Assembly (NCBI GenBank): GCA_002317595.1
Contig: DCHL01000030.1
Coordinates: 10,559 to 18,077 of the forward strand
DNA length: 7,519 nucleotides
Source: Lachnospiraceae bacterium UBA1753
GTDB taxonomy: Bacteria; Bacillota; Clostridia; Lachnospirales; Lachnospiraceae
Direction: 5' to 3'
Part shown: one piece after another, positions 3,624 through 7,519 of the stretch
How the letters are laid out: the number at the start of each line of letters is the position of its first letter
Numbering within the stretch: position 1 is the first letter of the stretch
The notes under the pieces: model-generated
Seen by the model: the letters and a program-made list of their open reading frames with translations, nothing else
The model's database searches: none
What the model was told of the DNA's origin: nothing
Translations under genes and position numbers: made by a program

Positions 3624-6065
3624 TTATTGCTTTCTATATCCCGCACATGCGCTGACAAACCCCTCGTAGTTCTCGGCATGCTCGTATATCTTTATTATGG
3701 TGTCGGAAGGCGTGTACCGCTCCGACAGGATAAGCTGCATCCTGTCATCTCCCGCAGCCCAGGCAGCCATAAGAAGAGCCTCGCGAAGCTTAGGATACTT
3801 CTGCAGTTCCATCACAGTCATATGGATTCCCAGACGGTACTCCGGAGTGCCATCAGTAACCCGCACTGAGCGGCTTTCAATCATGTTCTCACAATCAAAG
3901 CCTAGTGACAGGATGTACTCTCCGTCCTCAACCACCCATTTCTCAAGATCACTGTCGTAAGCCGCAAAGTCCATGACCTTAAGACTGATGCTGCTCCTGA
4001 CAGACTGTCCGGTTCTCACAGATATCTTATTGAAGCCCTTGAGTTCACGGGGTGCCTTTCCTATCCTGCTGACAGGATCTGACACATATAGCTGAACCAC
4101 CTGACTTCCATCCCTGTCACCAACATTCGTGAGGGTGAATTCCACAGTAAGCTCATCGCCCATAAGGCATTCGGACTTGTCGACGCTCACCTCTGACAGT
4201 TTAAAATCCGTGTAGCTCAATCCCCACCCAAAGGGGAACATTGGCTTTAATGCACGCTTCTGATAGCCACGGTACCCGACGTATATTCCCTCGCCGTAAT
4301 TGCAGCTATATCCATCCGGATAACACAGATATGCCGGCGTATCCTCATATCGCACAGGCCAGGTATGAGTCAGGTGTCCAGACGGATTCACCCTTCCCGT
4401 CAGAATATCTGCAAGCGCCCTGGCACCCTGCCCACCTGGATAAAATATGGCCACTACCGCATCTATCCCATCAATATAATCCGCTAGTTCCACAGGCCCC
4501 GGCACATTGAGAATGAGCACAATCTTTCCCTTCGCGCCGCATTCCTTAAGCGAAATCAGATGACGCAGAAGTTCTTCGGTTGACGCGTCCAGTTTAAGAT
4601 CAGGCCTGTCCCTGCCCTCGCCTGAACCCATCGTGCACATGACAAGCACAGTAGCCTTCTCATCCTCGATGAATGCCTGCTTAACATTATAAGCCATTCC
4701 ATCTTCAGCAGCCTTCTCATCCTCAAAGAATGCCTGCCCGTCGCAGACCTTGATTCCTTCGATACACTCCGAGAGTTCCTTTTTTCTCGAGGTGAATACC
4801 TGAGCCGAGCCGTCACCATATATTTTGATATCAGACTTACCACAGAGGAACAGCGGAGCATCCTCAGAAATCGGAAGGCATGAGCCCTCATTTTTCAGAA
4901 GGACAATTCCCTGAGAAGCCGCCTCATACGCAGCCTTATCTCCAAGTGCATACATGTCATCAAAGGCCGAAGAAGTCTCTGTCTTATCTGAAGCAGTTTC
5001 TGTCTTATCTAAAGCACCTTCAGTCTCACCTGAATCTGTGCAACTCGCAGAAGCGACACCATACCTTTCTGCAAACTCCAGCATTCTCAGACAGGCCGCA
5101 TCAAGATGCTCCTGAGAAAGCCGTCCCTCGTTCACTGCAAGGACTATATCCTCATGTGGCCAGGGCCCTGGCATGACAAGATCGATTCCTGCCTCTACAC
5201 AGTCGCCCGTCTTTCCGGTGCAGGCCCACCAGTCCGTCATGTTAACTCCATCAAAACCCCAGCGCTCACGAAGAACATCGCGAAGAAGCCACTTATCCTC
5301 CGTACACTTCTTTCCATTTATCGAAGGGTAGGAGGTCATGATTGTCGCAACACCCGCCCTGACGCAGGCCTCAAATCCCGGAAGATACATTTCCTCAAGT
5401 GCCCTGCGGGAAATATGCTGGTCAATTCCAATCCTGTTGATCTCGAGATTGTTGGCGGCAAAATGCTTTACATTGGCAGCAACGCCCCGCCCCTGAACGC
5501 CCTTCACCATCTCCTGGCCCAGCGCACCTGCAAGCATCGGGTCCTCTGCAAAGCCTTCAAAGAATCTTCCATTACGGGGCTCCCTGAGAAGGTTAATATT
5601 GGGAGTTCCCAGCAGACAGTTCACTCCGTAAACTGCCGCCTCCATTCCCAGAGCATCACCGACCTGCCTTACCACTTCCCTGTTCCAGGTTGAACCGAGA
5701 AGTATTCCAGGAGGATAACAGCCAGGTGCAGGAACCTCATCAAGCCCCAGTCTCTCAAGGAGCCCAGCCTCTATCCTGCGCCTTAACTTTCTCTCGTTTT
5801 CAGACAGCTCCTCTTTGTCAAAAAAATAATGGGCCACATTATCGAGTTCTTCCCGCGAAAACCCATCAGCTGCTGCGAGGTCAGCGAACCAGTCCCCGAA
5901 GAGCTGCTCAAAATTCATTCCCGTACCGCCGTCAAGCAGCTGCATAGAGGGTATGCCGTGAGCATCATTCCCTAAGGTACGAAACAGGGAAAAGCCGCAC
6001 ACAAGCCGCGCCTTCTCCTCGGTAGTCATCTCTTTTATTTTTTCCAAAAAACGATTGTCACTCAT
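3624..6065 (-). CDS. Glycoside hydrolase family 3 beta-glycosidase (beta-glucosidase type)
   Basis: Retaining exo-acting beta-glycosidase, probably cleaving imported oligosaccharides in the cytoplasm: there is no signal peptide or anchor in the 813 residues. The N-terminal barrel spans about 1-335, with GRFFEGFAEDP (166-176), KHFAANNLEINR (200-211) for substrate binding, and GFDGVNMTDWW (270-280), where D278 is the expected nucleophile. A low-complexity linker (about 345-366) joins the alpha/beta sandwich domain, which opens QGIVLLKNEG (385-394). GEGRDRP (482-488) contains E483 at the usual acid/base position. GEGIYVGYRGY (591-601) and MFPFGWGLSYTDF (609-621) lead into the fibronectin-III-like domain (about 635-740, VVQLYVSDP at 656-664). 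Residues after about 745 form an extra helical C-terminal extension. Exact sugar specificity (glucose, xylose or N-acetylglucosamine) is not determined, though the architecture fits beta-glucosidase. The ATG at 6065 overlaps the end of the upstream kinase gene by 8 nt, and only a weak AAAGAG (6074-6079) precedes it. Confidence 0.93.
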   Translation of the reverse strand: MSDNRFLEKIKEMTTEEKARLVCGFSLFRTLGNDAHGIPSMQLLDGGTGMNFEQLFGDWFADLAAADGFSREELDNVAHYFFDKEELSENERKLRRRIEAGLLERLGLDEVPAPGCYPPGILLGSTWNREVVRQVGDALGMEAAVYGVNCLLGTPNINLLREPRNGRFFEGFAEDPMLAGALGQEMVKGVQGRGVAANVKHFAANNLEINRIGIDQHISRRALEEMYLPGFEACVRAGVATIMTSYPSINGKKCTEDKWLLRDVLRERWGFDGVNMTDWWACTGKTGDCVEAGIDLVMPGPWPHEDIVLAVNEGRLSQEHLDAACLRMLEFAERYGVASASCTDSGETEGALDKTETASDKTETSSAFDDMYALGDKAAYEAASQGIVLLKNEGSCLPISEDAPLFLCGKSDIKIYGDGSAQVFTSRKKELSECIEGIKVCDGQAFFEDEKAAEDGMAYNVKQAFIEDEKATVLVMCTMGSGEGRDRPDLKLDASTEELLRHLISLKECGAKGKIVLILNVPGPVELADYIDGIDAVVAIFYPGGQGARALADILTGRVNPSGHLTHTWPVRYEDTPAYLCYPDGYSCNYGEGIYVGYRGYQKRALKPMFPFGWGLSYTDFKLSEVSVDKSECLMGDELTVEFTLTNVGDRDGSQVVQLYVSDPVSRIGKAPRELKGFNKISVRTGQSVRSSISLKVMDFAAYDSDLEKWVVEDGEYILSLGFDCENMIESRSVRVTDGTPEYRLGIHMTVMELQKYPKLREALLMAAWAAGDDRMQLILSERYTPSDTIIKIYEHAENYEGFVSACAGYRKQ
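4654..4737 (-). repeat. Imperfect internal duplication in the glycosidase gene
   Basis: Two 27-nt copies, 4654-4680 and 4711-4737, match at 25 positions and are 57 nt (19 codons) apart. In the protein they give QAFFEDEKA (444-452) and QAFIEDEKA (463-471). The repeat lies in the sandwich domain just before the acid/base region, where family members vary in length, so an in-frame duplication is tolerable. Confidence 0.6.
4978..5016 (-). repeat. Seven-codon repeat in the interdomain linker of the glycosidase
   Basis: Two 18-nt copies (4978-4995 and 4999-5016, differing at one base) are 21 nt apart. They encode the successive heptapeptides LDKTETA and SDKTETS in residues 352-365, and a degenerate earlier copy (SGETEGA) precedes them. 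The stretch is rich in D, E, K, S and T, and lies exactly between the barrel and the sandwich domain. It looks like a linker lengthened by slippage. Confidence 0.55.
6058..6065 (-). promoter_or_regulatory. 8-nt start/stop overlap coupling kinase and glycosidase translation
   Basis: The junction reads ATGAGTGA on the minus strand. The glycosidase ATG (6065-6063) lies just before the kinase TGA (6060-6058) in another frame. With only a weak ribosome binding site (AAAGAG, 6074-6079), the glycosidase probably depends on ribosomes ending the kinase gene. No separate promoter for the glycosidase was seen. Confidence 0.7.
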
Positions 6066-7519
6066 TGATAATGCTCTTTACAAGGTCAATGGCCTCGTCG
6101 TACTCGAAATCATCAAGGGCATCAAGAACCTGCTCAAGAGTTTCCCGAACCTTGGGCGATATACCGCCAGCTGCGTTCTCTGCATTCCCGGAGCCCGATG
6201 CACCTTCACTGCCAGAACCATTACCTGCTACCTCAGGCTTGATAATCCCCCGCTCCTCAAGGTATGCACCAATCTCAGTAAGCACCACGTCGTACATGTA
6301 TCTGCAGGGTGCCTCATTATTCTGAATGTATTCACTGTTCTTGTTGTGCCCAGCATTCTCAAGCTTCTCGGCCATATGTGAAAGTTTCACGGCACCAATA
6401 GTCTTTGAGCTTGACTTGAACGAATGCACGAGGATTGTAAACTGATCGATGTTGACCTCTCCAAACAATCTTCCGCTCTCAGAGGATGACTGCTTCATCA
6501 CCTTCATTCCATGCTTGTAGTACGACGTAAGGACATCTATATAATTGCCCATATTCCCTCCGCAGTAGTTCATGGCTGTGTCACCGTCAATGTACTCTGT
6601 TGTCAGCGGAGCGTTGTCGGAAGCTGCCTCGTCCTGTGATACTTCCGTAAGAAGCTCCTTCTCATTATCAATGTCATCCCGAGCGGTCTCAATCAGCGGC
6701 TCAATCAGTTTAGCCGGCAGATACTTCCTGAGACAGGCATCAAACTCACCAAGTTCAATCGGCTTGGTCAGATAATCATCGAAACCACTTTCCCGATAAA
6801 GTTCGCTTGCCCCAGAGATGGCATTTGCAGTAAGGGCCACAACCATTGAAGATATGCACATCGTATGCTCATCTACCCTGAGACGCTTTAGCGTCTCAAT
6901 ACCATCCATTCCAGGCATCATGTGGTCCATAAGGATTATGTCATAATATTTTTTCCTGCACATCTCAAGACACAGTTCGCCAGATTCACAGGTGTCCACC
7001 TGAATGCAGGTTGGTTTCAGAAGTCCCTTTGCCACAGTCAGGTTCATGGGATTGTCATCAACCACAAGAACAGAAGCCCTTGGCGCAGAAAAAGTAATTC
7101 CGATTCTCCTCTGCTTATAATCATCTCTATCCATAACGGAGCCCATCGGAGAATTATCCACAACCTTCTGACCGAGGATGAAATAGAAGTTAGAGCCTTC
7201 CCCATAGGTGCTGGAGAACTCAAGCTTAGAACCCATCAGTGTCAGGAGCTGCGTAGTAATAGAGAGTCCAAGTCCAGACCCCTCAATATTCCTGTTCCTT
7301 TTCTCATCAAGTCTGACAAAGGAATCCAGCAGTTTTCCTGCATCTTCCTTCCTGATTCCAATTCCTGTATCCTGAACAGAGAAATACAGACTGATTTCGT
7401 CATCTATTATTCCCTGATTTTTTACCGTGAAGGTGATGCTTCCGCTCTCAGTATACTTTGCTGCGTTGGTCAGAAGGTTCGTGATTACCTGCTTTATTCT
7501 CACCTCATCGCCAAGGTAA
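6058..7519 (-). CDS. Hybrid sensor histidine kinase, C-terminal part (ATPase, receiver, HPt); cut by the window edge
   Basis: Signal-transduction kinase whose sensor and dimerisation-histidine regions lie outside the window; 486 residues are visible, numbered here from the first whole codon (7518-7516). The frame stays open through the edge, so the GTG at 7503 is not the start: YLGDEVRIKQVITNLLTN (1-18) is an intact N-box. The ATPase domain continues with DTGIGI (50-55) and GSGLGLSI (80-87). The receiver domain (about 147-265) has the acidic pair D154-D155, the phosphoacceptor D198 in LMDHMMPGMDG, T230 and K252. The HPt domain (about 310-420) has H365 in HSFKSSSKTIGA. This gives the classic histidine-aspartate-histidine relay, so phosphate probably leaves to a separate response regulator not seen here. 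A Gly/Ser/Ala/Asn-rich linker (about 431-452) leads to a 34-residue acidic helical tail. The tail's last codons overlap the glycosidase start. Confidence 0.93.
   Translation of the reverse strand, partial: YLGDEVRIKQVITNLLTNAAKYTESGSITFTVKNQGIIDDEISLYFSVQDTGIGIRKEDAGKLLDSFVRLDEKRNRNIEGSGLGLSITTQLLTLMGSKLEFSSTYGEGSNFYFILGQKVVDNSPMGSVMDRDDYKQRRIGITFSAPRASVLVVDDNPMNLTVAKGLLKPTCIQVDTCESGELCLEMCRKKYYDIILMDHMMPGMDGIETLKRLRVDEHTMCISSMVVALTANAISGASELYRESGFDDYLTKPIELGEFDACLRKYLPAKLIEPLIETARDDIDNEKELLTEVSQDEAASDNAPLTTEYIDGDTAMNYCGGNMGNYIDVLTSYYKHGMKVMKQSSSESGRLFGEVNIDQFTILVHSFKSSSKTIGAVKLSHMAEKLENAGHNKNSEYIQNNEAPCRYMYDVVLTEIGAYLEERGIIKPEVAGNGSGSEGASGSGNAENAAGGISPKVRETLEQVLDALDDFEYDEAIDLVKSIINE

Noticed and set aside
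5106..5693. 195-codon plus-strand frame opposite the GH3 gene
   Set aside because: Shadow of the catalytic barrel of the glycosidase, whose conserved motifs establish the minus strand as coding.
7501..7503. GTG start for the histidine kinase at 7503
   Set aside because: The frame continues to the window edge and the residues before the GTG complete a conserved N-box, so the gene is simply cut off.

Overview
The window looks like a chromosomal segment of a gut or rumen Firmicute, most likely Lachnospiraceae (Butyrivibrio/Roseburia-like). The reasons are a Clostridia-type butanol dehydrogenase, a cytoplasmic family-3 glycosidase, a hybrid histidine kinase with receiver and HPt domains, purine-rich AGGAGG-type ribosome binding sites, and a Gram-positive-type LexA site. 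The genus is inference; no marker gene is present.

Layout from left to right. Positions 1-894 hold no convincing gene. They contain three unrelated repeat blocks: about 2.5 copies of a 73-84 bp tandem repeat (1-220), an array of eight 35-bp units bounded by GGTGKAA/TTMCACC arms that form covarying hairpins (234-700), and seven copies of a 23-bp AT-rich tandem repeat (707-864). On the minus strand follow an iron-dependent alcohol dehydrogenase (895-2076) and an acyltransferase-3 family membrane protein (2167-3318), 90 bp apart. A 305-bp gap (3319-3623) holds a compact locus organised like a type I toxin-antitoxin module. Further right, also on the minus strand, are a complete GH3 beta-glycosidase (3624-6065) and the C-terminal part of a hybrid sensor kinase (6058 to the window edge). 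The kinase and glycosidase overlap by 8 nt and are probably translationally coupled.

The most interesting part is 3374-3608. On the plus strand a near-consensus promoter (TTGCTT, 17 nt, TATAAT, with an extended -10 TG) carries a 14-bp SOS-box-like palindrome, CGAACATATGTTTG, between its two hexamers. Just downstream is a 34-codon reading frame for a single hydrophobic helix with a lysine-containing polar tail. Converging on it from the minus strand is a TTGACA/TATTAT promoter for a short RNA of about 90 nt. Both transcripts would end in one shared bidirectional terminator. This is the architecture of type I toxin-antitoxin pairs such as txpA/RatA, with SOS control as in E. coli tisB. In this copy the -10 box lies inside the only ATG-initiated frame and there is no ribosome binding site. 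The toxin may therefore have lost its leader and start codon, leaving a relic beside an intact antitoxin-like RNA.

Functionally, the kinase-glycosidase pair suggests a sensory phosphorelay co-expressed with a cytoplasmic saccharide-cleaving enzyme. The alcohol dehydrogenase is a fermentative redox enzyme, and the acyltransferase probably acylates an envelope glycan. No link between these two and the kinase-glycosidase pair can be shown from the sequence.
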